A stretch of 64,000 nucleotides of DNA from Serripes groenlandicus (GCA_031761405.1 JASEVX010000006.1:30136493-30200492); one strand, 5' to 3'; shown: positions 1 to 10,145, counted from the stretch's first letter. The notes: generated by a model from the letters alone, not told the origin. Numbers and translations are program-made.

Positions 1-465
1 TCGTTGCTGTAAATAAGGTCATTAAGTCGAAATGAATGCTATAATATCCAAGGTCAAATATTCGGATTGATAAATCAAAATTAGCTGTCTAATGCATTTC
101 AAAAAAGTCGACAAATCGATGGTGGAAGCATACAAAAGCGTACAAAACGGCACCTGTTGTATTTCTCCTTTTCCCACTGTGTTTTACAAAGTTGCCTGCA
201 TTCAGAGGAGAAGTTGTTTGAAGCAAAAATTTAATGCATGCTGGCATGCATGCATAATGGAAAATTCACCACGAAATAAGCTTGACTGGCTTACAGCCAA
301 TGGGACTGAAAATGATTTAAAATTAATACTGTTGAACCTGCGTATAAAGACCTTCCATTGGAACACAAAAATATCATATGGTCTTTGTTCACAGACCTGT
401 GGTCTTTAATTGCAGGGTCATATATGCAGAAAATGAGTAATTGGGAAACTAAAAGGTGTGGTTGC
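1..465. other. non-coding intron sequence with a degenerate repeat
   Basis: No credible exon was found, and the missing half of the AXH domain (a GQGWSS-type motif) is not encoded here. Around 205-305 the sequence resembles the 'AAATAAGCTT-GACTGGCTT' repeat seen again at 11640-11735, so part of it is old repeat. A palindromic ATGCATGCTGGCATGCATGC lies near 234-254. Confidence 0.5.
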
Positions 466-676
466 TTAACCTATTATGACACATCTGCAGCAGATGACTT
501 TTGAAAACATTGTGGCTAAAGGAGAAATTGCTCATACTGAGCAATTTCTCCTTTAGCCACAATGTTTTCAACTCTTTTTCATAATTAAACCCTTATTTAT
601 TGAGATTATTCATGTTTTTGCCAAAATATTTCTGAAGTCGTCTGGTCCAAATTTGTTATATGTGGGAAAGGGTTAA
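466..676 (+). mobile_element. T1 piggyBac-like MITE, intronic, next to the ataxin-1 donor
   Basis: This is the first of about 75 copies. T1 consensus: TTAA target duplication, ends CCCTTTCCC...GGGAAAGGG, inner motif CTGCAGCAGACGAC on both sides, and a central hairpin whose arms read GGCAAAAGGAGAAATTGC and its complement. TTAA with CCC ends points to piggyBac (family knowledge). No transposase is present. Strand '+' is used when the GACGCTTTCTGACGCC end is on the left. Here the left TIR is eroded; the hairpin (GAGAAATTGCTCATACTGAGCAATTTCTC) is intact over 500-560 and the right TTAA is at 673-676. Confidence 0.75.
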
Positions 677-703
677 TTAAGACAGGGGAATCGCTGTATG
701 CAT

Positions 704-706
704 ACC
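704..706 (-). other. splice donor inside the AXH domain
   Basis: The minus strand reads TTCAG|GTATGC, with the intron starting at 705. In vertebrate ATXN1 the last coding intron, as I recall, also splits AXH right after the GEHxAQ motif, so position and phase look conserved. Without splicing the frame runs only ten more codons to a stop at 673-675. Confidence 0.8.
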
Positions 707-2034
707 TGAACTTTATGTTCTCCAACTACGAATCCAAGCACTGCAGTACCCTGACCAGGATTTTCTTCTATGTGCACAACAGTACTGGAGTCAATCTTGA
801 GATCATTACTTATATCCGCACTATGTACAAAGTCTGTTGTCTCTAACTCTTCCACTCGTTTTATATCACCGTTTGCAAGCTGAATTATAGAGCCCTTCAT
901 AAAATGTTGAGGGTAGTGCAAATCCTCGCCACTACCGCTACCGGGAGCGCCCCCAAAAGTGCGTTGCGGAGTTCCGGGAACTGTAACTTTCATATCCACA
1001 GAACCTTGATCAGGCGCACAACTTTCCAGTTTAGATCGTTTTGGCAATGGCTCCTCTGTGTTAATGAAATCACTATGTTGAGAGTCACATATAGTACTTG
1101 TTGATTCTGATGTACGTAAAATTCTGTATTTCATGCTCCCTTCCCTACCACTATGAGCCTTATAAATGTCCTGATTTACGGGGGATAGCTCCCCTCGCTT
1201 GTGAATTGGAGATTCTCTTAAAACTGACGATACTGAAGCTCTTGCTGGTTCAGTGTAACTTGATGGCACTGAGAAGTGATGTCCAGTTTCGTCTTTCACT
1301 ACGCCTGTGGTACTGTGTCGTCTATGAATGTCTATATCCTGTTCATGCCTGAATGTTAATTCCTCCCTGTCACGCTCTGGGCTGACACTAACAAACCCTT
1401 TAATGGATGTGGGCGGAGAAGTTTGATTTACAGTCAATACAGGGTATTGGGATACGTTTCTCGGCGCACCAGTGGCGGGGCCACCAAAAGTGGACCGTGG
1501 GACTTGAGCCTGAGTTCCCATACTTTGTAAGACAGCGGAATAGGATCCCACTGGTCGATCTAAAGTGTATGCCGCCGGATAATGACCATAAAAAGCACTG
1601 TACGGTAAAGTATACAAAGGGGAAAAAGGTCCTGCGGTTGATGGCGAAGCAGCCGTGGAGGCATATGCACTTCCAAATCGTACTGATTCCGATACTGAAT
1701 GTGGGGGTCTAAAATTATCGCTTCTGTTATTCTTGAGTTCAGGTCCTGCATTTCCTGTTACGATACTACGCGTCCCTGGGTCATGAAATCCGACTGGCCC
1801 AGTTCCTCCCACATGTCCCATTAACATCCCCTCGGGTGCGGCGGCGCCCTGGGGTCTGACCAGACCCTGAGAGTCTCTACCATCAGACGCACAATGTAAC
1901 GAATCCTTGCTGCCCCCTGGGAAACCGCCTGTCACTCGAATTCTATCAAACCCATTGGAGCCCGACATCCGCTGACAAGTGTCTCCTTCATGTCCAACCA
2001 GTCCGTTGTTTTGTGAATCGCTTGTACATTTAGC
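706..2034 (-). CDS. ATXN1-like: ataxin-1-like protein, internal coding exon ending inside the AXH domain
   Basis: Ataxin-1 proteins are nuclear and cytoplasmic RNA-binding transcriptional co-regulators that partner Capicua (family knowledge). The reading frame from Met at 1966-1968 gives 421 residues to the exon end. Residues 1-350 are Ser/Pro/Gly-rich and low-complexity, with a basic PLPKRSK patch at 308-314. Residues 354-421 start an AXH domain: HFMKGSIIQLANG, RVEELETTDF, SNDLKIDSSTV and VGEHKVQ are near-identical to vertebrate ataxin-1 as I recall it. The exon stops after codon CAG at 706, followed by minus-strand donor GTATGC, so the rest of AXH lies left of the window. The frame stays open upstream of Met to an acceptor at 2035 (TTCTAATTTCCAG), giving a phase 0-0 exon of 443 codons, so translation could also start in an earlier exon. 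There is no polyglutamine tract. Product confidence is high; the start is uncertain. Confidence 0.9.
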
Positions 2035-2060
2035 CTGGAAATTAGAATTGTAACCGCTTT
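2035..2060 (-). other. predicted splice acceptor for the ataxin-1-like exon
   Basis: The minus strand reads a pyrimidine-leaning TTACAATTCTAATTTCCAG just before 2034, with a CTAAT branch-point-like motif. The frame stays open across it. This is prediction only. Confidence 0.5.
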
Positions 2061-2614
2061 GATAGAGGACTCTCAGTATTTCTAACCTGTGACTGATAGT
2101 ATGTTTTAAAAGCTAATTGCAATGTCTAGCTTTCAAAACATTCAATTCGAATGCATTGTTATCCTTGCCGCTATTTTTGTTGGCTCCCAGCAAGTTGACC
2201 TGAGAGACTTTCCCATTAGTTCCTTGTGTAGATATTTTTGAGGAACTGAGGCTGGTTACCTGCCCTTCAATAGAACTAGCGGGTAAACATCATTTCCAGT
2301 TTTCAATGGATTTCAGTCTTCACTTCTTCGTCTGAAATATAAAAGTTGACAATGACTAAAAACGTTTGCATACAACGTGATAATACCTGTATCTTATCGT
2401 TTCCTCGATATACAAATAATATGTAGAGGATGACTTCTTTCCACTGCTGCAAAGGTGTCTGAAAACATCTGTATGAGGGAATGGGTTAACATTTTCATAA
2501 TTGATCATGTACTGTCTAGTGAGCATAAAGAGTACACTGAATCAATTGTGTTTTCCAATGACCCTAACTGTATGTATACTACTATGAATTATTTATTCAT
2601 GACCTGAAGTGTAT
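2061..2614. other. unannotated stretch upstream of the ataxin-1-like exon
   Basis: AT-rich sequence with no recognisable exon or repeat. It is probably intron on the minus strand, though a short untranslated exon cannot be excluded. Confidence 0.4.
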
Positions 2615-2816
2615 CAGCGTTCCAGATAAGAAACATAATTATTGCAAGTTTTAAAATCCTTATTTGACCTTCAAAACATATGTCGTGGGTACTCAAAATA
2701 ATTGCTTGTCTCACCAAGACGATTCCTTTGAGTACCCACAATATAGGTTTTAATTAGTGCTGACAGAGATATTGTGGAAGCAAGACCTGTTTACTCCTCT
2801 TTATCGAAGTCCTCTG
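2615..2816. mobile_element. H6 hAT-type MITE
   Basis: H6 elements begin CAGAGxTCCAGATAAGG or similar, end with its complement, and hold a long central hairpin with arms CCTATGTTGTGGGTACTC and GAGTACCCACAACATAGG. Here the left end is CAGCGTTCCAGATAAG and the right end is CTTTATCGAAGTCCTCTG. The flanks show a 6-bp duplication GTGTAT (2609-2614 and 2817-2822). The hairpin is diverged. Confidence 0.75.
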
Positions 2817-2825
2817 GTGTATGGT

Positions 2826-2945
2826 ATCTAGTTCAAATTGGTGCTGCCAAGTCTGTAGGGACACAGGATGTGAGTTCAAACCCCAGCTCAGTCGAAACAG
2901 TACAACCAATGGGCTAATAGTCTATTTTGAAAAGCAGACAGTTGT
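2826..2945 (+). mobile_element. SINE-A head and body, left flank of the giant minisatellite
   Basis: GATGTGAGTTCAAACCCC near 2868-2885 is a tRNA B-box. AACCAATGGGCTAATAGTCT and AAAAGCAGACAGTTG then match, in antisense, the SINE-A body seen at 23740-23790 (CAACTGGCTGC, TAGCCCATTGGTGG). The copy runs directly into the 45-bp array, so the array lies inside it. Confidence 0.75.
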
Positions 2946-5900
2946 TTGAATAAGTCTGTTGTGTGGAAGTACTGGTGTTAGAAAGGTTGCTTGAATAAGT
3001 CTGTTGTGTGGAAGTACTGGTGTTAGAAAGGTCGCTTGAATAAGACAGTTGTGTGGAAGTACTGGTGTTAGAAAGGTCGCTTGAATAAGTCTGTTGTGTG
3101 GAAGTACTGGTGTTAGAAAGGTCGCTTGAATAAGTCTGTTGTGTGGAAGTACTGGTGTTAGAAAGGTTGCTTGAATAAGACAGTTGTGTGGAAGTACTGG
3201 TGTTAGAAAGGTCGCTTGAATAAGACAGTTGTGTGGAAGTACTGGTGTTAGAAAGGTCTCTTGAATAAGACAGTTGTGTGGAAGTACTGGTGTTAGAAAG
3301 GTCGCTTGAATAAGACAGTTGTGTGGAATTACTGGTGTTAGAAAGGTCGCTTGAATAAGACAGTTGTGTGGAAGTACTGGTGTTAGAAAGGTCGCTTGAA
3401 TAAGACAGTTGTGTGGAAGTACTGGTGTTAGAAAGGTCGCTTGAATAAGTCTGTTGTGTGGAAGTACTGGTGTTAAAAAGGTCGCTTGAATTAGTCTGTT
3501 GTGTGGAAGTACTGGTGTTAGAAAGGTCTCTTGAATAAGACAGTTGTGTGGAAGTACTGGTGTTAGAAAGGTCGCTTGAATAAGTCTGTTGTGTGGAAGT
3601 ACTGGTGTTAGAAAGGTTGCTTGAATAAGACAGTTGTGTGGAAGTACTGGTGTTAGAAAGGTCGCTTGAATAAGACAGTTGTGTGGAAGTACTGGTGTTA
3701 GAAAGGTCTCTTGAATAAGACAGTTGTGTGGAAGTACTGGTGTTAGAAAGGTCGCTTGAATAAGACAGTTGTGTGGAAGTACTGGTGTTAGAAAGGTCGC
3801 TTGAATAAGACAGTTGTGTGGAAGTACTGGTGTTAGAAAGGTCGCTTGAATAAGACAGTTGTGTGGAAGTACTGGTGTTAGAAAGGTCGCTTGAATAAGT
3901 CTGTTGTGTGGAAGTACTGGTGTTAAAAAGGTCGCTTGAATTAGTCTGTTGTGTGGAAGTACTGGTGTTAGAAAGGTTTCTTGAATAAGACAGTTGTGTG
4001 GAAGTACTGGTGTTAGAAAGGTCGCTTGAATAAGTCTGTTGTGTGGAAGTACTGGTGTTAGAAAGGTCGCTTGAATAAGTCTGTTGTGTGGAAGTACTGG
4101 TGTTAGAAAGGTTGCTTGAATAAGACAGTTGTGTGGAAGTACTGGTGTTAGAAAGGTCGCTTGAATAAGACAGTTGTGTGGAAGTACTGGTGTTAGAAAG
4201 GTCTCTTGAATAAGACAGTTGTGTGGAAGTACTGGTGTTAGAAAGGTCGCTTGAATAAGACAGTTGTGTGGAAGTACTGGTGTTAGAAAGGTCGCTTGAA
4301 TAAGACAGTTGTGTGGAAGTACTGGTGTTAGAAAGGTCGCTTGAATAAGACAGTTGTGTGGAAGTACTGGTGTTAGAAAGGTCGCTTGAATAAGTCTGTT
4401 GTGTGGAAGTACTGGTGTTAGAAAGGTCGCTTGAATAAGTCTGTTGTGTGGAAGTACTGGTGTTAGAAAGTTTGCTTGAATAAGACAGTTGTGTGGAAGT
4501 ACTGGTGTTAGAAAGGTCGCTTGAATAAGTCTGTTGTGTGGAAGTACTGGTGTTAGAAAGGTCTCTTGAATAAGACTGTTGTGTGGAAGTACTGGTGTTA
4601 GAAAGGTCTCTTGAATAAGACAGTTGTGTGGAAGTACTGGTGTTAGAAAGGTTTCTTGAATAAGTCTGTTGTGTGGAAGTACTGGTGTTAGAAAGGTCGC
4701 TTGAATAAGACAGTTGTGTGGAAGTACTGGTGTTAGAAAGGTCGCTTGAATAAGTCTGTTGTGTGGAAGTACTGGTGTTAGAAAGGTCGCTTGAATAAGA
4801 CAGTTGTGTGGAAGTACTGGTGTTAGAAAGGTCGCTTGAATAAGTCTGTTGTGTGGAAGTACTGGTGTTAGAAAGGTCGCTTGAATAAGTCTGTTGTGTG
4901 GAAGTACTGGTGTTAGAAAGGTCGCTTGAATAAGACAGTTGTGTGGAAGTACTGGTGTTAGAAAGGTCGCTTGAATAAGACAGTTGTGTGGAAGTACTGG
5001 TGTTAGAAAGGTCTCTTGAATAAGACAGTTGTGTGGAAGTACTGGTGTTAGAAAGGTCGCTTGAATAAGACAGTTGTGTGGAATTACTGGTGTTAGAAAG
5101 GTCGCTTGAATAAGACAGTTGTGTGGAAGTACTGGTGTTAGAAAGGTCGCTTGAATAAGTCTGTTGTGTGGAAGTACTGGTGTTAAAAAGGTCGCTTGAA
5201 TTAGTCTGTTGTGTGGAAGTACTGGTGTTAGAAAGGTTTCTTGAATAAGACAGTTGTGTGGAAGTACTGGTGTTAGAAAGGTCGCTTGAATAAGTCTGTT
5301 GTGTGGAAGTACTGGTGTTAGAAAGGTTGCTTGAATAAGACAGTTGTGTGGAAGTACTGGTGTTAGAAAGGTCGCTTGAATAAGACAGTTGTGTGGAAGT
5401 ACTGGTGTTAGAAAGGTCTCTTGAATAAGACAGTTGTGTGGAAGTACTGGTGTTAGAAAGGTCGCTTGAATAAGACAGTTGTGTGGAAGTACTGGTGTTA
5501 GAAAGGTCGCTTGAATAAGACAGTTGTGTGGAAGTACTGGTGTTAGAAAGGTCGCTTGAATAAGACAGTTGTGTGGAAGTACTGGTGTTAGAAAGGTCGC
5601 TTGAATAAGTCTGTTGTGTGGAAGTACTGGTGTTAAAAAGGTCGCTTGAATTAGTCTGTTGTGTGGAAGTACTGGTGTTAGAAAGGTTTCTTGAATAAGA
5701 CAGTTGTGTGGAAGTACTGGTGTTAGAAAGGTCGCTTGAATAAGTCTGTTGTGTGGAAGTACTGGTGTTAGAAAGGTCGCTTGAATAAGTCTGTTGTGTG
5801 GAAGTACTGGTGTTAGAAAGGTTGCTTGAATAAGACAGTTGTGTGGAAGTACTGGTGTTAGAAAGGTCGCTTGAATAAGACAGTTGTGTGGAAGTACTGG

Positions 5901-6660
5901 TGTTAGAAAGGTCTCTTGAATAAGACAGTTGTGTGGAAGTACTGGTGTTAGAAAGGTCGCTTGAATAAGACAGTTGTGTGGAAGTACTGGTGTTAGAAAG
6001 GTCGCTTGAATAAGACAGTTGTGTGGAAGTACTGGTGTTAGAAAGGTCGCTTGAATAAGACAGTTGTGTGGAAGTACTGGTGTTAGAAAGGTCGCTTGAA
6101 TAAGTCTGTTGTGTGGAAGTACTGGTGTTAGAAAGGTCGCTTGAATAAGTCTGTTGTGTGGAAGTACTGGTGTTAGAAAGTTTGCTTGAATAAGACAGTT
6201 GTGTGGAAGTACTGGTGTTAGAAAGGTCGCTTGAATAAGTCTGTTGTGTGGAAGTACTGGTGTTAGAAAGGTCTCTTGAATAAGACTGTTGTGTGGAAGT
6301 ACTGGTGTTAGAAAGGTCTCTTGAATAAGACAGTTGTGTGGAAGTACTGGTGTTAGAAAGGTCTCTTGAATAAGACAGTTGTGTGGAAGTACTGGTGTTA
6401 GAAAGGTTTCTTGAATAAGTCTGTTGTGTGGAAGTACTGGTGTTAGAAAGGTCGCTTGAATAAGACAGTTGTGTGGAAGTACTGGTGTTAGAAAGGTCGC
6501 TTGAATAAGTCTGTTGTGTGGAAGTACTGGTGTTAGAAAGGTCTCTTGAATAAGTCTGTTGTGTGGAAGTACTGGTGTTAGAAAGGTCGCTTGAATAAGA
6601 CTGTTGCGTGGAAGAACTGGTGTTAGAAAGGTCGCTTGAATAAGACTGTTGCGTTGAAGT
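2930..6660. repeat. 45-bp minisatellite, about 83 copies, derived from SINE-A
   Basis: Unit: TTGTGTGGAAGTACTGGTG, then TTAGAAAGGTCGCTTGAATA, then AGTCTG. Variants occur at fixed places (GTC/GTT/GTCTC before TTGAATAA, AGTCTG or AGACAG). Because 45 is divisible by 3 and the unit lacks stops, the minus strand holds frames of 1401 and 1328 codons, which are not evidence of a gene. Rare variants recur 450 bp apart (10 units) and 1710 bp apart (38 units), showing higher-order duplication. Confidence 0.95.
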
Positions 6661-7031
6661 ACAGGTGTGTGGAAGTACTGGTGTGTGGAAGTACCGGTTT
6701 GTGGAAGTACTGATGTGTGGAAGTACTGACATGTGGAAGTACTGGTGTGTGGAAGTACTGGTGTGTGGAAGAACTGATGTGTGGAAGAACTGACATGTGG
6801 AAGTACTGACATGTGGAAGTACTGACATGTGGAAGTACTGACATGTGGAAGTACTGACATGTGGAAGTACTGATGTGTTGAAGTACTGACGTGTGGAAGT
6901 ACTGACATATGGAAGTACTGACGTATGGAAGTACTGGTGTGTGGAAGTACTGGTGTGTGAAAGTACTGGTGTGTGGATGTACTGACGTGTGGAAGTACCG
7001 GTGTGTGGAAGAACTGGTGTTAGAAAGCCAG
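6660..7031. repeat. 16-bp minisatellite continuing the SINE-derived array
   Basis: Units such as GTGTGGAAGTACTGGT and ATGTGGAAGTACTGAC repeat about 22 times. The 16-mer is a sub-segment of the 45-bp unit, so both arrays share an ancestor. The last unit reads GAACTGGTGTTAGAAAGCCAGG, which resumes the SINE-A body. Confidence 0.9.
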
Positions 7032-7472
7032 GATTGATTGATTGATTGGGGTTTAATGCCGTTTTCAACAATTTCTCAGTTATAATGAATGAATGAATGT
7101 ATATTGTTTTATGGCGCATCGACAGCTAAGGTCATTTAGCGCGCAATTAAATTTTAATTATTCATGATCCCTGGGTAAACAAACCAGTACTAGGCTAGAA
7201 AATGTGCCTTGCCGAAGGACACTCCACCATGACCGTAGTGCCGCGACTGGGGATCGAACCATTTCTCAGTTATATCACGGCAGCCAGTTCACCTACTCAT
7301 GCATTTCCTGGTTTTCTCACACCAGTACTCCACACAACAATCTTCCCAAGCAACTGGCTGCTTTACCACATAGACTTAGCCCATTGGTGGAAGACGAATG
7401 ATGCATGTCGCATTGACTTTTGTCAATCGTCGGAAAGAAAGTTGGCCAAGCCGGGATTCAAACTCATAACCC
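7031..7472 (-). mobile_element. SINE-A copy split by a SINE-B insertion
   Basis: It starts with the (ATTG)n tail complement, then GTTTAATGCCGTTTTCAAC and ATTTCTCAGTTATA. After an insertion at 7085-7260 the body resumes at 7261 and runs to GCCGGGATTCAAACTC (B-box complement) near 7452-7467. The A-box end is missing, so the copy is 5' truncated. Confidence 0.85.
7085..7260 (-). mobile_element. SINE-B, 5' truncated, nested in SINE-A with 14-bp TSD
   Basis: Tail (ATGA)n, then GCGCATCGACAGCTAAGG, GATCCCTGGGTAAACAAACC and GACTGGGGATCGAACC (part of the B-box complement), where it stops. ATTTCTCAGTTATA is duplicated at 7071-7084 and 7261-7274, a 14-bp target duplication. The missing tRNA 5' half is typical of LINE-primed insertion. 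Confidence 0.9.
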
Positions 7473-7599
7473 CTGGTAGAAAGCCACGAAACATGTGGGC
7501 TGGTGAACTTGCTTTTTAGTCTTGCACTGATTCAGTTGACAAAGGACTCGTTTACAGACAACTTTACCCTTTCCAACCTGCAGACTCATTTTGACAAAT

Positions 7600-7813
7600 T
7601 TAACCCTTACCCACAATCAACAAATATGCAGCAGACGACTTTGAAAACGTGGAAAAAACTAAAATATGATAGTATAATTATTGAATAGTGTTGAAAACAT
7701 TACGGCAAAAAGAGAAATTGCTCATCATAAGCATTTTCTCCTTTGCCGAAATATTTTCAAAATTCGTCTGTTGCAAGGGCTTCAGAAAGCGTCTCTATGA
7801 GGGAAAGGGTTTA
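7600..7813 (-). mobile_element. T1 MITE
   Basis: Left TTAACCCTTACCCAC, CAGCAGACGACTTTG, hairpin arms at about 7690-7755, right CTATGAGGGAAAGGGTTTA. The right target site has decayed to TTTA. Confidence 0.8.
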
Positions 7814-7814
7814 G

Positions 7815-8037
7815 CAGACAATTTTTGAAAACCGTGTGGCAAAAGGAGAAATTGCTGAACTCTTCTCAAAAGTTATCATGTCCTTTATAGAGATTTTCAA
7901 TCATTTGCAACATATTTTCAAAGTTGATTTTTTGCTGGAGATTTGTTGGATGATATTGTGAGAAAGGTCAACATTACAGGATAAATTATATTCAAAGTTG
8001 TCTGCTGCAGGTTTTTTGGTATGTGGGAGAAGGTTAT
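7815..8037. mobile_element. T1 MITE fragments
   Basis: Pieces of T1: GGCAAAAGGAGAAATTGCTG near 7840, two diverged right-hand ends near 7930-7970, and GTCTGCTGCAG...TATGTGGGAGAAGG at 8000-8034. Too rearranged to delimit as single copies. Confidence 0.55.
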
Positions 8038-8145
8038 ATGTGCTTCCTCTATTTTAGACATCTAAAATTGTGTTTTTCAAAGAAAAGGTTATAGCAGTAA
8101 CAAATTACAGGGTGAATGACCTGCAGATAAAAGTCCATTTCTAAT

Positions 8146-8359
8146 TTAACCCTTTCCCACATACGACAACTCTGCAGCAGACGACTTTGAAATCATAACC
8201 AAATATTTTTGGAAACGGACCTTTAAATGAAAGTACAATAAATGAATAGAGTTGAAAACATGGTGACAAAAGGAGAAATTACTCGTTTTGTCGCCATGCT
8301 TTCAAAAAGCTGTCTGCTGCAGAGGCATCAGAAAGCGTCTATATGAGGGAACGGATTAA
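8146..8359 (-). mobile_element. T1 MITE, complete
   Basis: TTAACCCTTTCCCACATACG on the left and ATGAGGGAACGGATTAA on the right, with central hairpin arms around GAAATTACTCG. TTAA on both sides. Confidence 0.85.
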
Positions 8360-8473
8360 AAAAACACAAAAAAAACACATATTGAAATTCTAACCAAGCA
8401 ATAATCCATCAGCGCTATTTATAGCATCACTCACTTACAACCAAATTTAAATCATCCCTTCGCACCAGACACT

Positions 8474-8667
8474 AAACTTTACCCTTATGCATGAATACTC
8501 TCTTCATTCTCGTACTGACGCCTCGGCAGCAGACGACTTTTCATTTAAAGAATTTTCACAGTGTCTACTGACGCCTCTGCAGCAGACAACTTTTCTAATA
8601 TAGACAGTTTTCATATTTTCGACTAAATGTTTTCAAAGTGTTAAAGATGTATGTGGGAAAGGGTTAA
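8474..8667 (+). mobile_element. T1 MITE, rearranged
   Basis: Degenerate left end (TTTACCCTTATGCATG), two copies of ACTGACGCCTC-GCAGCAGAC at about 8515 and 8568, right end TATGTGGGAAAGGGTTAA. The hairpin is lost. Confidence 0.6.
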
Positions 8668-8751
8668 CTAGAGATGTAAGCTTACCAACAACATAGTATG
8701 AAAGATATTAAAATCAGACTGTATCTATCAATCATTTCACTGGCATACAAC

Positions 8752-8993
8752 GAATCTGCCGCAGACAACTTTGAAAACATCAGCACAAAAATATCTATAT
8801 ATATATATATAGAACATCTCTATAATTATTTTAAATTTAAATTATAATTTAATTGATTATGGAAAAGAGTTGAAAATACTCTGGCAAAAAGAAAAATTGT
8901 TTATCATGAGAAATTTCTCCTTTTGCCATAATGTTTTCGAACAGCGTCTGCTGCAGATAAGTAGAAATGGGTCTGCAAGTGGGAAAGGATTAA
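8752..8993 (-). mobile_element. T1 MITE
   Basis: ACAACGAATCTGCCGCAGAC at the left (outer TIR eroded), hairpin core TTGTTTATCATGAGAAATT near 8895-8920, right CAAGTGGGAAAGGATTAA. A short (TA)n tract lies at 8797-8815. Confidence 0.7.
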
Positions 8994-9226
8994 ATCACAC
9001 AAGGATGGATGTCTTCCCCTTATCTTAGGTTCATGATGAAGGGTCCAAGGTCAACTATTTGAAATGAATTTTACATTTTACTGTTCCTATGAATGGATCG
9101 CTTTTTTAACAACCCTCATTTTAGAACAAGAGGACAATGATGGTCCTATATATATCTCTCCCCTGATCAAACAGAACTTGAATGGTTACAGTCAGATACT
9201 TCTATGTCGAAATATTACAGTGTTAT

Positions 9227-9442
9227 TTAATTCTGACGCTAATGCAGCAGACGACTTTTGAAAACATTGTGGCAAAGGGAGAAATGGCTCATAATGAGCT
9301 ATTTCTCAATTTGCTACAATGTTTTCAACTCCATTTAATAATTAAACTCCCATTTATTGACATTTTTCTAATTTTTGACAGGTAACTGAGGTTGTTTTCA
9401 AAGTCGTCGGCAGCAAATTTGTTGTATGTGAGAAAGGGTTAA
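9227..9442 (+). mobile_element. T1 MITE
   Basis: TTAATTCTGACGC left, hairpin GGCTCATAATGAGCTATTTC, right TTGTTGTATGTGAGAAAGGG plus TTAA. TTAA on both sides. Confidence 0.75.
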
Positions 9443-9732
9443 GCTACATTAGCAGTCACTATATATACACATGTACAATGTATTTCTATGTAAAACACAT
9501 ACCCATGGGTGGGACCATTTAAATGCCATTTGACGCTATTGGAAGAGTTACAAATAATCCTACATACCAGATAAGGTTATAATGACTTGCAGTTTTTGAC
9601 TAGTTGTTTTTTTACAGGTTTTTACTATATATATATGCTTTACAAGCCTTGCCCTGTGACTGCCATATAAAGAAATAAGGAAAAATAGTCCTGCCCCCCA
9701 CATGGAAATGTTTTACAACAGATCAGTATAAT

Positions 9733-9956
9733 TTAACCCTTTCCCTCATATAGACGCTTTCTGACGCCTCTGCAGCAGACGGCTTTTTGAAAACATAGTG
9801 ACAAAAGAAGAAATTGCTCAAAACGAGCAATTTCTCCTTTTGCCACAATGTTTTCCACTTTAAGTCATAGGTTATCCATTCAATTATAGAGATTTTCTAT
9901 TTTCTGACAAAATATGTTCAAAGTCGCCTGCTGCAGAATTGTCGTATGGGGGTTAA
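9733..9956 (+). mobile_element. T1 MITE, complete, 'CTCATA' subtype
   Basis: TTAACCCTTTCCCTCATATA left, hairpin loop GCTCAAAACGAGC, right GTCGTATGGGGGTTAA with a short internal deletion in the TIR. Confidence 0.85.
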
Positions 9957-9967
9957 ACAATCTTGGT

Positions 9968-10145
9968 AATTTATTTATTTTATCTTATTGTGGTTTTAAG
10001 CGGTTTTCGACATTATTTCAGTTATATCACCAGCGACAGTTCACTTATTCATGATCCCTGGGTAAACAATTCAAACCAGTACTATAGGCTAGGAGATGTG
10101 CCTTGCCAAAGTGCAATCCACCATGACTGGGGATCTCGGTAGAGG
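9968..10145 (-). mobile_element. SINE-B, 5' truncated
   Basis: GCGGTTTTCGACATTATTTC, AGTTATATCACCAGCGACAG, GATCCCTGGGTAAAC and GTGCCTTGCCAAAGTGC follow the SINE-B body in antisense. It stops at CATGACTGGGGATC, before the A-box. Confidence 0.75.

Noticed and set aside
500..560. Rho-independent terminators or microRNA genes at the strong hairpins
   Set aside because: The hairpins are the cores of MITEs repeated dozens of times. Small-RNA production is possible but not shown by sequence alone.
2914..7119. 1,401-residue Ser/Thr-rich repeat protein on the minus strand
   Set aside because: It is a stop-free reading of a 45-bp minisatellite derived from a SINE; two frames are open at once and no start, signal peptide or splice context supports translation.
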